This document shows positions 25,232 through 34,436 of a stretch of 64,000 bases of DNA, piece after piece (the stretch's first letter is position 1; each line of letters opens with the position of its first letter). The stretch covers positions 6,080,001 through 6,144,000 of the forward strand of contig NZ_JACHBR010000001.1 in NCBI RefSeq assembly GCF_014200435.1, read 5' to 3'. This DNA is from Sphaerisporangium krabiense. GTDB taxonomy: Bacteria; Actinomycetota; Actinomycetes; Streptosporangiales; Streptosporangiaceae. The position numbers and the translations under genes are program-made. The notes beneath the pieces are model-generated. The model ran no database searches. It was not told the origin of the DNA and saw nothing but the letters and a program-made list of their open reading frames with translations.

Positions 25232-25510
25232 ATGCAGATAACCGGAATCTTCAGCGCGATCATCGTCGGTCTGGTGATCGGCGTGATCGCGCGGCTCGTC
25301 GTGCCCGGACGGCAGAACATCCCCATCTGGCTCACGATCGTGATCGGCATCGTGGCCGCGCTCATCGGCACCGCCATCGCCGACGCGCTGGGGGCGGGCG
25401 CCACGCGGGGCATCCACTGGCTGGAACTGGTCCTCCAGATCGTCCTCGCCGTCATCGGCGTGATCATCGCGGCCAGCCTGTACGGCAAGAATCGCAGCAA
25501 GGTGACCTAG
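25232..25510 (+). CDS. GlsB/YeaQ/YmgE-family small membrane protein
   Basis: 92 residues with three hydrophobic segments and the family's G-x-I-A-R-L-V-V-P-G-R turn after the first one, plus G-x2-I-G-x-A-I-A-D in the second. ATG 25232 has GGAG 12 bases upstream; an in-frame GTG at 25223 is too close to that site. These proteins are often stress-induced and of unknown function. The upstream region has a TTGACC hexamer at 25154-25159 that could be part of a promoter. Confidence 0.88.
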   Translation: MQITGIFSAIIVGLVIGVIARLVVPGRQNIPIWLTIVIGIVAALIGTAIADALGAGATRGIHWLELVLQIVLAVIGVIIAASLYGKNRSKVT

Positions 25511-25695
25511 CGCGGCGGGGGCCGGCGGCGGGGAGCGGCGAGCGGGGAACTTCGCCCGGCGTCCCGGAAGAGTACGCCTCGGCGTAGACGGGCGTTCAAT
25601 CACCGTGGGTAGCGCCGGTGCCTGTCCCGCAGTTGTTCACGTGGCCGACATCGGGCAATCGCCCGCAGGTCGGCCAGGCGGACTGCACTTGTGGC

Positions 25696-27285
25696 GTGGA
25701 GCAGAAGCCGTCACGAAGAGTATTCCTGATCGCCACCGCGGCGGGGGCCGGAGGACTCCTCGTCCCCGGGTCCGCCGCCGCCTCCGGACCGCCTCCGGCC
25801 GGCTCGCGGGCCGCCTCCACACGAGCCGGGCGCCTCGCGCCGGACCCGTTCACGCTCGGCATCGCCTCCGGGGATCCGGCGCCGGACGGCTTCGTCCTGT
25901 GGACGCGGCTCGCCCCCGACCCGCTGGCCCCGGACGGCCGCGGCGGCATGCCGTCCCGCGACGCCGAGGTCGGCTGGCAGGTGGCGGCCGACGAGGGCTT
26001 CCGCCGGATCGCGCGCGCCGGGACCGCGACCGCGCGGCCGGGCTCGGCGCACGCCGTGCACGTCGAGGTGCAGGGGCTGGAGCCCGGGCGCGAGTACTTC
26101 TACCGCTTCCGCGCCGGCGGCCACGTGTCGGAGACCGGGCGCACCCGCACCGCGCCGGCCGCGTCCACGGCGACCGGCTCGTTCACGTTCGCGGCCGTCT
26201 CCTGCGCCCAGTACGAGCACGGGTTCTACACCGCCTACCGCCGGATGGCCGAGCAGCACCCCGACCTGGTGGTCCACCTCGGCGACTACATCTACGAGTA
26301 CTCCGGCGGCGTCTACACCGCCGCGCAGGGCAACGTGCGCCGCCACGTGGGCGGCAAGCTGCAGACGCTCGCCGACTACCGCCTGCGGCACGCCCAGTAC
26401 AAGACCGACCCCGACCTCCAGCTCGCGCACCGCACCAGCCCGTGGGTGGTCGTCTTCGACGACCACGAGGTGGAGAACAACTGGGCGGGCGACGTGCCCG
26501 GCACGCAGGCCCCGGACTTCGAGACGCGCAAGGCGGCGGGCTTCCAGGCGTACTACGAGAACATGCCGCTGCGCGCCTCGGCCGTCGCGCGCGGACGGCA
26601 CGTGAAGATCAGCCGCCGCGTGGACTGGGGCGCGCTGGCCACGTTCCACCTGCTGGACACCCGCCAGTTCCGCGACGACCAGCCGTGCGGCGACGGCATG
26701 CGCTCCGGCTGCGACGAGCGGCTCGCCCAGGAGCGGGTCATGCTCGGCGAGGACCAGATGACGTGGCTCACCGCCGGCCTCGGGGCCTCGCCCGCCACCT
26801 GGAACCTGATCGCGCAGCAGGTCGTCGTGGGCCAGCGCGACTACCACCTCGGCCCGGGCCGCGAGCTCAACGTCGACGCCTGGGACGGCTACCCCGCCGA
26901 CCGCGACCGCCTGCTGCGCGCCCTGAGCTCCTCGAACGCCGGCAACCCCGTGGTGCTCACCGGCGACGCCCACGTGGCCTCCGCCTCCGACCTCACGGCC
27001 GACTTCGAGGACCCCGATGCCCGGCGGGTCGGCGTGGAGCTGGTCAGCACCTCCATCTCCAGCGACGGCGACGGGTACCACGACCCGGCCAGGGACGCGG
27101 CGCTGCTGGCGGAGAACCCGGCGCTGAAGTTCGTCAACGAGCGCCGCGGCTACATCATGTGCACCGCGGGCCCCGACGCGCTCACCGCCGACTTCAGGAC
27201 GCTGGACTTCATCAGCCGCAAGGGCGCCCCGGCCAGGACCGCCGCCACCTTCACCGTCCCCGCCGGCGAGCGCACCCTCACCTGA
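25696..27285 (+). CDS. phoD: Secreted PhoD-type alkaline phosphatase/phosphodiesterase
   Basis: 529 residues from GTG 25696, which places a twin-arginine signal (P-S-R-R-V-F-L-I-A-T) at the N-terminus; a GTG at 25618 would add 26 residues in front. After an N-terminal beta domain, the metal-binding sequence is clear: V-S-C-A-Q-Y-E-H-G-F-Y, H-L-G-D-Y-I-Y-E-Y, F-D-D-H-E-V-E-N-N-W and T-G-D-A-H-V-A-S. PhoD enzymes are exported folded by the Tat system, bind iron and calcium, and release phosphate from mono- and diesters. In actinomycetes they are usually induced by phosphate starvation. Another secreted protein gene follows 27 bases later. Confidence 0.92.
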   Translation: MEQKPSRRVFLIATAAGAGGLLVPGSAAASGPPPAGSRAASTRAGRLAPDPFTLGIASGDPAPDGFVLWTRLAPDPLAPDGRGGMPSRDAEVGWQVAADEGFRRIARAGTATARPGSAHAVHVEVQGLEPGREYFYRFRAGGHVSETGRTRTAPAASTATGSFTFAAVSCAQYEHGFYTAYRRMAEQHPDLVVHLGDYIYEYSGGVYTAAQGNVRRHVGGKLQTLADYRLRHAQYKTDPDLQLAHRTSPWVVVFDDHEVENNWAGDVPGTQAPDFETRKAAGFQAYYENMPLRASAVARGRHVKISRRVDWGALATFHLLDTRQFRDDQPCGDGMRSGCDERLAQERVMLGEDQMTWLTAGLGASPATWNLIAQQVVVGQRDYHLGPGRELNVDAWDGYPADRDRLLRALSSSNAGNPVVLTGDAHVASASDLTADFEDPDARRVGVELVSTSISSDGDGYHDPARDAALLAENPALKFVNERRGYIMCTAGPDALTADFRTLDFISRKGAPARTAATFTVPAGERTLT

Positions 27286-27312
27286 CCGCCCCACCCGAGG
27301 GAGATCCCGAAC

Positions 27313-28758
27313 ATGACCCCCTGGCGCGCGCTGCGCGTCCTCGCCGCCACGTCCCTGGCGCCCGGCCTCCTCACGGCCCTCCCGGCGCACGCCCTGGCCG
27401 CCGTTCCGAGCAAGGCCCTCGCCGCCGCGTGCGCGGGCCCGTACCTGGCCGTGGCGGCGCCGTACGACACCGTGGACGGCCAGGCGCGGGCCGGCACGGT
27501 CACGCTCTACCGGGGCGGGAAGAAGGCCGCGGTGCTCGCGCAGGGCACGGCCGGGCTCGGCGACGCGCCCGAGCGCGGCGACGCCTTCGGCGCGGCGGTG
27601 GCCTCCGGCGACTTCGACGGCGACGGGTGCGCGGACCTGGCGATCGGCGCCTCGGAGGAGTTCGCGGGCACGCCGGTCCCCGACGGCGCCGACGGCAACG
27701 GCGTCGTCCACCTGCTGCGCGGCACCGCCCGCGGCCTCGTCGCCGACGGCACGCTCGACGTGACCCGCCTCGGCCGCTCCCGCGACACCGACCGCTTCGG
27801 CGCGGCGCTGACCGCGGCCGACCTGGACGGCGACGGCGACGACGAGCTGATCGTCGGCGTCCCTGGCCTGGAGGAGGGCGGCGGCGTCGGCCTGTTCGGC
27901 CTCGGCGGGCGCCCGGTGCGGGGGAAGGGCACGCTGCTGACCGAGGCGACGCCGTGGATCGCCCAGGAGCACACCGAGACCGACCTGTTCGGCGCGGCGG
28001 TCGCGGCCGGCGACTTCGACGGGGACGGCAGGGCGGAGCTGGCCATCGGCGCGCCCGGCGCCAACGTGGGCACGACCTCCGGCGTCGGCGCGGTCACGAT
28101 CGCCGACCCGCGCCGCAGGCAGGCGGGCGTCTACACCCAGAACAGCCCCGGCATGCCGGGAGAGGCCGAGAAGTGGGACAACCTGGGGGCGGCGCTGGCC
28201 TCCGGCGACTTCGACGCGGACGGTCGCGACGACCTGGCCATCGGCGTGCCCGGCGAGGGCCTGGACGCCTACCAGGACGGCCCGATGTACGGCAACGGCG
28301 CGGTACACGTCCTGTACGGGACGGCGGACGGGCTCACCGCGGCCGGTAGCGAGTTCTGGTCGCGCAAGACCAAGGGCATCAGCGGCAAGAGCCTCAGCAC
28401 CGACAGGCTCGGCTCCGCGCTCGCGGCCGGGGACCTCAACGGGGACGGCGACGCCGAGCTCGCCGTGGGCCTGCCGGGCGCGGGCGAGGTGCTCGTGCTG
28501 GCGGGCACCCGTACCGGCGGCCTCACCGCCGACCACCACGTGGTGGTCGGCGGCCGGGACCGGCGGCCGGGGGACCTGTTCGGGTCGTCGGTCGCCATCA
28601 CCGGCTCCGGCCTGGTCGTGGGCGCCCCCGGCGCGGGCAGGGTCACCGTGATCCCCACCCGGGTCAGGAAGGGCTCCTACACGGGCCTGCGCACCTCGGA
28701 CGCCCGCGCCCTGACCGGCGCCGCCGGCGGCCTGTTCGGCTTCGCGGTGTCTTCCTGA
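27313..28758 (+). CDS. Secreted FG-GAP (integrin-alpha-like) repeat protein
   Basis: 481 residues with an N-terminal signal peptide (about 30 residues ending P-A-H-A-L-A-A). It has about six repeats with the calcium-binding motif D-x-D-G-D-G-x2-D-L: S-G-D-F-D-G-D-G-C-A-D-L-A, A-D-L-D-G-D-G-D-D-E-L, A-G-D-F-D-G-D-G-R-A-E-L, S-G-D-F-D-A-D-G-R-D-D-L and D-L-N-G-D-G-D-A-E-L, each followed by a G-A-P or G-V-P turn. The fold is a seven-bladed beta-propeller. ATG 27313 follows GAGGGAGA. Such proteins may bind carbohydrates or surfaces; function unknown. Its end overlaps the convergent HATPase gene by 82 bp. Confidence 0.9.
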   Translation: MTPWRALRVLAATSLAPGLLTALPAHALAAVPSKALAAACAGPYLAVAAPYDTVDGQARAGTVTLYRGGKKAAVLAQGTAGLGDAPERGDAFGAAVASGDFDGDGCADLAIGASEEFAGTPVPDGADGNGVVHLLRGTARGLVADGTLDVTRLGRSRDTDRFGAALTAADLDGDGDDELIVGVPGLEEGGGVGLFGLGGRPVRGKGTLLTEATPWIAQEHTETDLFGAAVAAGDFDGDGRAELAIGAPGANVGTTSGVGAVTIADPRRRQAGVYTQNSPGMPGEAEKWDNLGAALASGDFDADGRDDLAIGVPGEGLDAYQDGPMYGNGAVHVLYGTADGLTAAGSEFWSRKTKGISGKSLSTDRLGSALAAGDLNGDGDAELAVGLPGAGEVLVLAGTRTGGLTADHHVVVGGRDRRPGDLFGSSVAITGSGLVVGAPGAGRVTVIPTRVRKGSYTGLRTSDARALTGAAGGLFGFAVSS

Positions 28759-29309
28759 GCGCCGCGGTCGCGGACGCAGGCGGGCGCGGGGAGGCGGAAG
28801 GCGACGGCCTTGGCGGGCCCGCCGCCGCAGGACAGCGTGGTCGGATAGGCGTAGCAGCGGCCGTGCGAGAGCCGGTGGGCCAGCAGCAGCCCGCGCCCGC
28901 TCTCGGCGAACATGGGGCCCGTCGCCGGCGCGGTGCTCAGGCGGCGCAGGATGGCGGGGACCTCGCCGAGCTCGCCGCCGTCCACCATCTCGCACCAGAT
29001 GGGGACGCCGTCCACCTGGTGGACGCGCAGCTCGTAGGGCTGGCCGGCGTGCCGCTCGGAGTTGGCGGCCAGCTCGGCCACGATGATCTCGGCGTCGCCG
29101 ATCGCGTCCTCGGCCACCCCCGCCCACGTCAGCGCGCCGCGCACGACCAGGCGGGCGACGCGGGACGCCGAACCGGGGGACAGGCGGGTGACCAGCACGG
29201 TCAGCCGTGTGGAGCCCCGGGGATCTCGCAGGCCGCCGTGGGAGGGCCGCTCCTGCGCCGTGACCCCGGTGCGATGGAGAGCCTTGGTGACGGGCTGCTC
29301 GGCGCGCAT
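28677..29309 (-). CDS. HATPase_c anti-sigma-regulatory-type ATP-binding protein
   Basis: 210 residues from ATG 29309, preceded by AAGGAG. The GHKL fold is shown by the N-box V-A-E-L-A-A-N-S-E-R-H, G1-like M-V-D-G-G-E-L, and G2 S-G-R-G-L-L-L-A. This RsbW/SpoIIAB-like family is numerous in streptomycetes and relatives, often with XRE regulators. Its C-terminal 27 residues extend over the end of the convergent FG-GAP gene. Across a 258-bp gap lies a divergent XRE-TPR regulator. Confidence 0.87.
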   Translation of the reverse strand: MRAEQPVTKALHRTGVTAQERPSHGGLRDPRGSTRLTVLVTRLSPGSASRVARLVVRGALTWAGVAEDAIGDAEIIVAELAANSERHAGQPYELRVHQVDGVPIWCEMVDGGELGEVPAILRRLSTAPATGPMFAESGRGLLLAHRLSHGRCYAYPTTLSCGGGPAKAVAFRLPAPACVRDRGAQEDTAKPNRPPAAPVRARASEVRRPV

Positions 29310-29370
29310 CAGTCGACCACTCCTTGTGATCTCTCGACCTCGGTGACGGGCGGAGGAAGCGCGCGGTGAT

Positions 29371-29418
29371 CCCTCCGGGGTGTGAACTCGATGGTGGGGG
29401 AAGTTTGCACCCGGAGGG
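29371..29418. promoter_or_regulatory. Inverted repeat in the divergent promoter region of the XRE-TPR regulator
   Basis: ccctccggggtg (29371-29382) and cacccggaggg (29408-29418) form 11-bp arms with one bulged G, separated by about 25 bases. It lies between a HATPase gene and an XRE-TPR gene and may be an operator or an RNA hairpin. Confidence 0.4.
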
Positions 29419-29567
29419 AAGCAGTACCACCGATAGCCATCCCGGATCTGCCCCTGATCGGCCGAACCGATCAGCCCGCACGATCGCTCCTCCCGTTCAC
29501 CCCCCAGGAAGCCCTTGTCACCTGGTTAATTGGGAGGTCAGCCCCCTAGGCTTGGCGAAAGGTCGGC

Positions 29568-30929
29568 ATGAACGTCACTCATGCGAGCGAGCAGACCATC
29601 AGCTTCACCGTCTGGGAAAGACCGCAAATGCGGCAGGCCCTCTCGTCCCGTGACATCGCAACCGTCTATCTCCTCCTGCAGCGCATCGGCGTCTCCCAGC
29701 GCCGCATCGCCGCGCTCACCGGCCAGTCACAGTCCGAGATCTCCGAGATCATGAACGGGCGTCAGGTCATGGCCTACGACGTGCTCGCGCGCATCGCGGA
29801 CGGCCTCGGCATCCCGCGCGGGTACATGGGCCTGGCCTACGACGACTCCGCCATGCCCGCGCTCGCGCCGGCCCTCCCCGAGGACGACGCCGACGAGGAC
29901 GAGAAGGCGCGCCGCCTGCTGGCGCACGCCGCCCAGGTCGCCATCGGGGCGAGCGCGGCCGATCTGGACGACTGGAGCCTGCCGGTGACCCGCGTCGACA
30001 CCCCGGTCCCGTGCAGGATCGGCGACACCGAGGTCGACCAGGTCGAGTCGATCACCAAGGCCCTGCGCCACCTCGACTACCGCTACGGCGGCGGCATCTG
30101 CCGGGACTCGATCGTGGCGCAGCTGTCCTGGTCGCAGCGCCTGCTCGGCGCCTCCTGCTCGCAGGACGTCGGCCTGCGCCTGCACCGGGCGCTGGCCGAC
30201 CAGCACAACCTCGCCGGGTGGACGTCCTTCGACGTCGGCCTGCACGTCCACGCCCGCCGGCACCTGGCGCGCGCGCTGGAACAGGCCAAGCACGCGGGCG
30301 ACGCCTCCCTCGCGGCCAACGCCCTGTACCGGTTGGGCCGGGTCTTCCTGCACATCGGCCGCGTCGAGGACGCCCTGCGGTTCTTCCAGCTCGGCCAGAT
30401 CTGCGCCCAGGACGCGAGCTGCGAGCTCACCGTCGCCATGCTGTGCGCCAACGAGGCGTGGGCCTACGGGCTGCTCGGCGACCGCAGGCTGGCGCTGAAG
30501 TCGATGGAGCGGGCCCGGGACGAGTTCATGCGCGCCGATCCCCTGAGGGCTCCCGCATGGGTGAGGTTCTTCGGCCAGGCCGACCTCAAGGCCGCCGAGG
30601 GCATGACCTATTCCGCGCTGTCGTACCACTATCCCGGGCAGCTGGAGAAGGCGGCCGACTGCCTGTCGGGCAGCGTGCGCCAGCGGGGCGACACCTACGT
30701 GCGCAGCAAGGTGTTCGAGCTCATCGCGCTGGCGACCGCCCAGCTCCTGCTCCGCGACGTCGAGAACGGCGTGGACAACGGCAACGAGGCCGTCACGCTG
30801 GTCACCCAGATCAGGTCGGTCAGGACGGTCGACCGGCTCAAGCCGCTGCAGGCCGCGGTGAAGGAGCTGCCGCGCGACCCCGAGGTGCGGGAGCTGGGCC
30901 GGCGGATCGCCGACGTGCGCGCCCTATGA
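29568..30929 (+). CDS. XRE-family regulator with C-terminal TPR-like helical domain
   Basis: 453 residues from ATG 29568 (GAAAGG upstream). Residues about 30-80 are a helix-turn-helix: R-D-I-A-T-V-Y, V-S-Q-R-R-I-A-A-L-T-G-Q-S-Q-S-E-I-S-E-I-M and a Y-D-V-L-A-R-I-A-D-G-L-G-I-P-R-G helix. The remainder is all-helical with TPR-like units. This architecture is typical of actinomycete developmental or secondary-metabolism regulators. Its stop overlaps the ATG of the following phosphotransferase gene, a recurrent pair whose joint role I do not know. Confidence 0.88.
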   Translation: MNVTHASEQTISFTVWERPQMRQALSSRDIATVYLLLQRIGVSQRRIAALTGQSQSEISEIMNGRQVMAYDVLARIADGLGIPRGYMGLAYDDSAMPALAPALPEDDADEDEKARRLLAHAAQVAIGASAADLDDWSLPVTRVDTPVPCRIGDTEVDQVESITKALRHLDYRYGGGICRDSIVAQLSWSQRLLGASCSQDVGLRLHRALADQHNLAGWTSFDVGLHVHARRHLARALEQAKHAGDASLAANALYRLGRVFLHIGRVEDALRFFQLGQICAQDASCELTVAMLCANEAWAYGLLGDRRLALKSMERARDEFMRADPLRAPAWVRFFGQADLKAAEGMTYSALSYHYPGQLEKAADCLSGSVRQRGDTYVRSKVFELIALATAQLLLRDVENGVDNGNEAVTLVTQIRSVRTVDRLKPLQAAVKELPRDPEVRELGRRIADVRAL

Positions 30930-31837
30930 GCCTCACCACGGTCGACCCCTCGGGGGGCCTCACCCGCGACAACCTCCGTTCGCTGCTGGCCGCCGTCTGC
31001 GCCGGGACCGGCCTGGACCCGGCGCACGCCGAGCTGATCAAGTTCACCAACAACGCCGTCTTCCGGCTCGTCGCGGACCCGGTCGTCGTCCGCATCGCCG
31101 GGTCCACCGCCACGCGCGAGCGCGTGGAGACGGTGGTGCGGGTCGCGCGCTGGCTGGAGCGCCACCGCTTTCCCGCGGTGCGGCTGCTGGCGGGCGTCGA
31201 GCAGCCCATCCGGCTGGACGGCCAGGTGATCACGCTGTGGGAGCGGGTGCAGGACGTCGGGCCGCGCCCGGACGGCGCCCAGCTCGCGGGGCTGCTGCGC
31301 CGGCTGCACCGCCTGCCCCCTCCGCCCGGCGGGCTGCCGCCCTGGTCGCCGATGGACGAGGTGCGCAGGCGGCTGGCGGAGCCGGAGGAGCTGTCGGCGG
31401 AGGACCACGCCTTCCTGCTGCGCGAGTGCGACGAGGTGGAGGCGTCGCTGGCCGGGCTGCGGTTCGTGCTGCCGCCCGGCGTCATCCACGGCGACGCGTT
31501 CCTCGGCAACCTCATCGCCGGGCGGCGCGGCCCCGTGCTGTGCGACTTCGACGGCACGAGCGTCGGCCCCCGCGAGTGGGACCTGACGCCGGTCGCGGTG
31601 GGCCGCCTGCGCCTGGACTACCCGGGCGACGACCACGCCCCGCTGGCCAGGCGCTACGGCCTCGACGTGATGCACTGGGAGGGCTTTCCCGTGCTGCGCC
31701 GCCTGCGGGAGCTGAAGCTCGTCACCAGCGTGCTGCCCATCCTGCGCAGCAACCCGGCCGTGCGCGCCCAGTGGGAGCACCGCATGCGCACCTACAAGGC
31801 CGGCGACCTGACCACCAGGTGGCAGCCGTACCGGTGA
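30926..31837 (+). CDS. Phosphotransferase (APH/choline kinase fold)
   Basis: 303 residues; ATG 30926 overlaps the regulator's stop (ATGA). The catalytic loop V-I-H-G-D-A-F-L-G-N-L-I and the metal-binding L-C-D-F-D-G-T-S-V-G-P-R-E-W-D-L-T-P are intact. Members of this fold phosphorylate antibiotics, sugars, choline or homoserine. Coupling to an XRE-TPR regulator in a fixed order suggests involvement in signalling or modification of a small molecule sensed by that regulator; this is inference. Confidence 0.85.
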   Translation: MSLTTVDPSGGLTRDNLRSLLAAVCAGTGLDPAHAELIKFTNNAVFRLVADPVVVRIAGSTATRERVETVVRVARWLERHRFPAVRLLAGVEQPIRLDGQVITLWERVQDVGPRPDGAQLAGLLRRLHRLPPPPGGLPPWSPMDEVRRRLAEPEELSAEDHAFLLRECDEVEASLAGLRFVLPPGVIHGDAFLGNLIAGRRGPVLCDFDGTSVGPREWDLTPVAVGRLRLDYPGDDHAPLARRYGLDVMHWEGFPVLRRLRELKLVTSVLPILRSNPAVRAQWEHRMRTYKAGDLTTRWQPYR

Positions 31838-31918
31838 GCGCCGGGGGCCGGCCGCCTCCAGGCCGTGGGCGTGCCTTGCCCGTGCCCGGCCGAATCATGA
31901 CCGTGCCAGGATTGGACC

Positions 31919-33166
31919 GTGACGACGGCGGTGGAGACGGGCATCGATCTGGCGGACCTGGCGTTCTGGCGCAGGCCCCCGCACGAGCGCGAGCGCGACT
32001 TCGCGCGGCTGCGCGCGCTCCCGCACCCGGTGTTCTTCCCCGAGCGCCGGGTGCCGCTGCTGCGCTCGGGCGCCGGTTTCCACGCGCTCGTGCGGCACGC
32101 CGACGTCGTGGAGGCCAGCCGCAACGCCAAGGTGTTCTCCAGCGAGCCCGCCGTCACCAACCCCGAGCCGCCGGGCTGGGTGAAGCACGTCTTCGGCGAC
32201 TCGATGGTCAACCTCGACGACCCCCGGCACGCCCGCCTGCGCAGGATCGTCTCGCGGGCGTTCTCCCCCAAGATGCTCGCCCGGCTGGACTCGGGCATCG
32301 CCGAGGCCGCCGCGCGCATCGTCGACGACGTGGCGGCGCAGGGGCCGCGCGACTTCGTCGCCCAGGTCGCCGCCCGGCTTCCCATCACCGTCATCTGCGA
32401 CATGATGGGCATCCCCGGCGACATCCGGGCCAAGGTGCACGCGCACGTGGACGCCTCCACCGCCTACACCGGGGTGCGCATGAGCCTGGCCCGCACGGCC
32501 GCGATGGCCGGGCGCAACATGGCCGCCCTGTTCGCCCTGCAGCGGCTGGTGATCCGGCTCGGACGGGCGCGCGAGCGCGAACCCGGGGACGATCTCGTCT
32601 CGGCCCTGGTGACCGCCAACGTCGACGGCGAGCGGCTGACCCCGCGCGAGCTCGGGTCGTTCTTCACGCTGCTGCTGGTCGCGGGCAACGAGACGGCGCG
32701 CAACACGATGGCCCACGGCCTCAAGCTGCTCACCGACAACCCGGGCGAGCGCGAGCGCCTCGCCGGCGACTTCGAGGGGCACATCGGCGGCTTCATCGAG
32801 GAGACCGTCCGGTACGTCTCGCCCATCATGCAGTTCCGCCGCACGGTCACCGAGCCGTACGAGCTGCGCGGGGTGCGCCTGTCGCCCGGCGACAAGGTCG
32901 TGCTGTTCTACGGCTCGGCCAACCGCGACGAAGAGGTCTTCCCCGACGCCGGGCGCTTCGACATCACGCGCAAGCCGAACCCGCACGTCGGGTTCGGCGG
33001 CCCCGGCCCGCACTTCTGCCTGGGCGCCAACCTGGCCCGCCAGGAGATCAAGATCATGTACCGCGAGCTGTTCACCCGCCTGCCCGGGATCAGGACGGTC
33101 GGCGACCCTGACCTGCTGCTCTCCAACTTCGACAACAGCGTCCGCTCACAAGACTTCACGTTCTGA
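31919..33166 (+). CDS. Cytochrome P450, CYP124/125/142-like
   Basis: 415 residues from GTG 31919. The oxygen-activation helix reads L-L-V-A-G-N-E-T-A-R-N (Asn where many have His or Asp), E-T-V-R is the ExxR motif, and the heme loop is V-G-F-G-G-P-G-P-H-F-C-L-G-A-N-L-A. This heme loop is typical of CYP124/125/142-type enzymes that hydroxylate steroid side chains or fatty/terpenoid chains, and of related families. No ferredoxin gene is adjacent. An 81-bp gap separates it from the kinase gene, so it may be transcribed with it or separately. Confidence 0.92.
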   Translation: MTTAVETGIDLADLAFWRRPPHERERDFARLRALPHPVFFPERRVPLLRSGAGFHALVRHADVVEASRNAKVFSSEPAVTNPEPPGWVKHVFGDSMVNLDDPRHARLRRIVSRAFSPKMLARLDSGIAEAAARIVDDVAAQGPRDFVAQVAARLPITVICDMMGIPGDIRAKVHAHVDASTAYTGVRMSLARTAAMAGRNMAALFALQRLVIRLGRAREREPGDDLVSALVTANVDGERLTPRELGSFFTLLLVAGNETARNTMAHGLKLLTDNPGERERLAGDFEGHIGGFIEETVRYVSPIMQFRRTVTEPYELRGVRLSPGDKVVLFYGSANRDEEVFPDAGRFDITRKPNPHVGFGGPGPHFCLGANLARQEIKIMYRELFTRLPGIRTVGDPDLLLSNFDNSVRSQDFTF

Positions 33167-33213
33167 GCGGGCCGTGCGCCGCGGGCGGGGGCGCGCGGGT
33201 TAGGGTCCGTTGC

Positions 33214-34350
33214 GTGAACGCCGACGATTTCCGCCTGGACCCGTCCGTCGCCCACCTCAACCACGGGTCGTTCGGCGTGGTGCCCGCCGTCGTGCGGCGG
33301 CGCCAGGACGAGTTCCGCGCCGAGGCCGACCGGGACCCCGACGGCTACCACGCGACCCTGGGGGAGCGCGTGGCCGAGGCCAGGGAGGAGGTGGCCGCGT
33401 TCCTCGGCGCCGACCCCGGCGGGCTGGCGTTCGTGGACAACGTCACCGAGGGCGTCGCCGTGGCGCTGGAGTCGGTGCCGCTCGCGCCCGGCGACCGGAT
33501 CCTGGTCTGCGACCACGCCTACGGGGCCGTCGACATCGCCGCCCGCCGCAGGGCCCGCCGCGCCGGCGCGGCGGTGGACACCGTGACCCTGCCGGGCCGC
33601 TCGGACGGCGAATGGTCGGCGCAGGACGCCGCCGCGGCCCTCCTCGCGGCCGTCACCCCGCGCACGAAGGTCGCGGTCTTCGACCACATCACCTCCACCA
33701 CGGCGCGGCTGCTGCCCGTGCGCCACCTCGTGGCGGAGTTGCGCGCGCTCGGCGTGGTCACCGTCGTGGACGCCGCGCACGCGCCCGGCATGCTGGAGGT
33801 GGACCTCGGCGGGATCGGCGCCGACTTCTGGACGGGCAACCTGCACAAGTGGGCGTTCGCGCCCCGGCCGTGCGGGGTGCTGGCGGTGGCGCCGGCGTGG
33901 CGCGAGCGCGTCGAGCCGCTCATCGCCTCCTTCTACCTCGGCGAGGGGTTCCCCCACAGCGTGGAGTTCCAGGGCACCCGCGACCACACCACCTGGCTCG
34001 CCGCGCCGTACGGCCTGCGGTTCCTGAAGGAGCTCGGGGCCGCAGAGACCCGGGAGCGCAACGCCGCGCTCGCCCTGCGCGGCCAGCGGATCGTGGCGGA
34101 GGCCACCGGGCTGCCGGCGTGGCGGGGCGACGCGGAGCTGTCCATGCGCGTCCTGCGCCTGCCGCGCGGGGTGGCGGTGACCCAGGACGCGGCCGGGGCG
34201 CTGGCCGACCAGATTTTTCGCACCTGCGGCTGCCGGACCGCGGTGAGGCCGTGGCCCGACGCGGGCTTGTTGCGGGTGTCAGCGCAGGTCTACACCAGAG
34301 AAAGCGACTTCGAGCGCCTTGCGGCCGGTTTGCGCGACATCTTCTCGTAA
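33214..34350 (+). CDS. Class V aminotransferase-fold PLP enzyme (isopenicillin N epimerase-like)
   Basis: 378 residues from GTG 33214. The N-terminus V-A-H-L-N-H-G-S-F-G, the V-D-A-A-H-A-P-G-M PLP-aspartate motif and the PLP lysine in T-G-N-L-H-K-W-A-F identify the family to which isopenicillin N epimerase and cysteine desulfurase-like racemases belong. No beta-lactam genes are present, so epimerase activity is not implied. It follows the P450 gene by 47 bases and is co-directional. Confidence 0.88.
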   Translation: MNADDFRLDPSVAHLNHGSFGVVPAVVRRRQDEFRAEADRDPDGYHATLGERVAEAREEVAAFLGADPGGLAFVDNVTEGVAVALESVPLAPGDRILVCDHAYGAVDIAARRRARRAGAAVDTVTLPGRSDGEWSAQDAAAALLAAVTPRTKVAVFDHITSTTARLLPVRHLVAELRALGVVTVVDAAHAPGMLEVDLGGIGADFWTGNLHKWAFAPRPCGVLAVAPAWRERVEPLIASFYLGEGFPHSVEFQGTRDHTTWLAAPYGLRFLKELGAAETRERNAALALRGQRIVAEATGLPAWRGDAELSMRVLRLPRGVAVTQDAAGALADQIFRTCGCRTAVRPWPDAGLLRVSAQVYTRESDFERLAAGLRDIFS

Positions 34351-34436
34351 GGCGCGACTCCCGGACATACCGGCCAGTTACGTGGCGGATGATTTGGAAA
34401 GCCGATAATCTCCAGCGAAAAGGGGGGATCAGCTCC

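Noticed and set aside
25711-29481. Very long (over 1200 codons) minus-strand frame opposite the PhoD and FG-GAP genes
   Set aside because: Typical antisense artefact of high GC; plus-strand genes have signal peptides, motifs and family layout.
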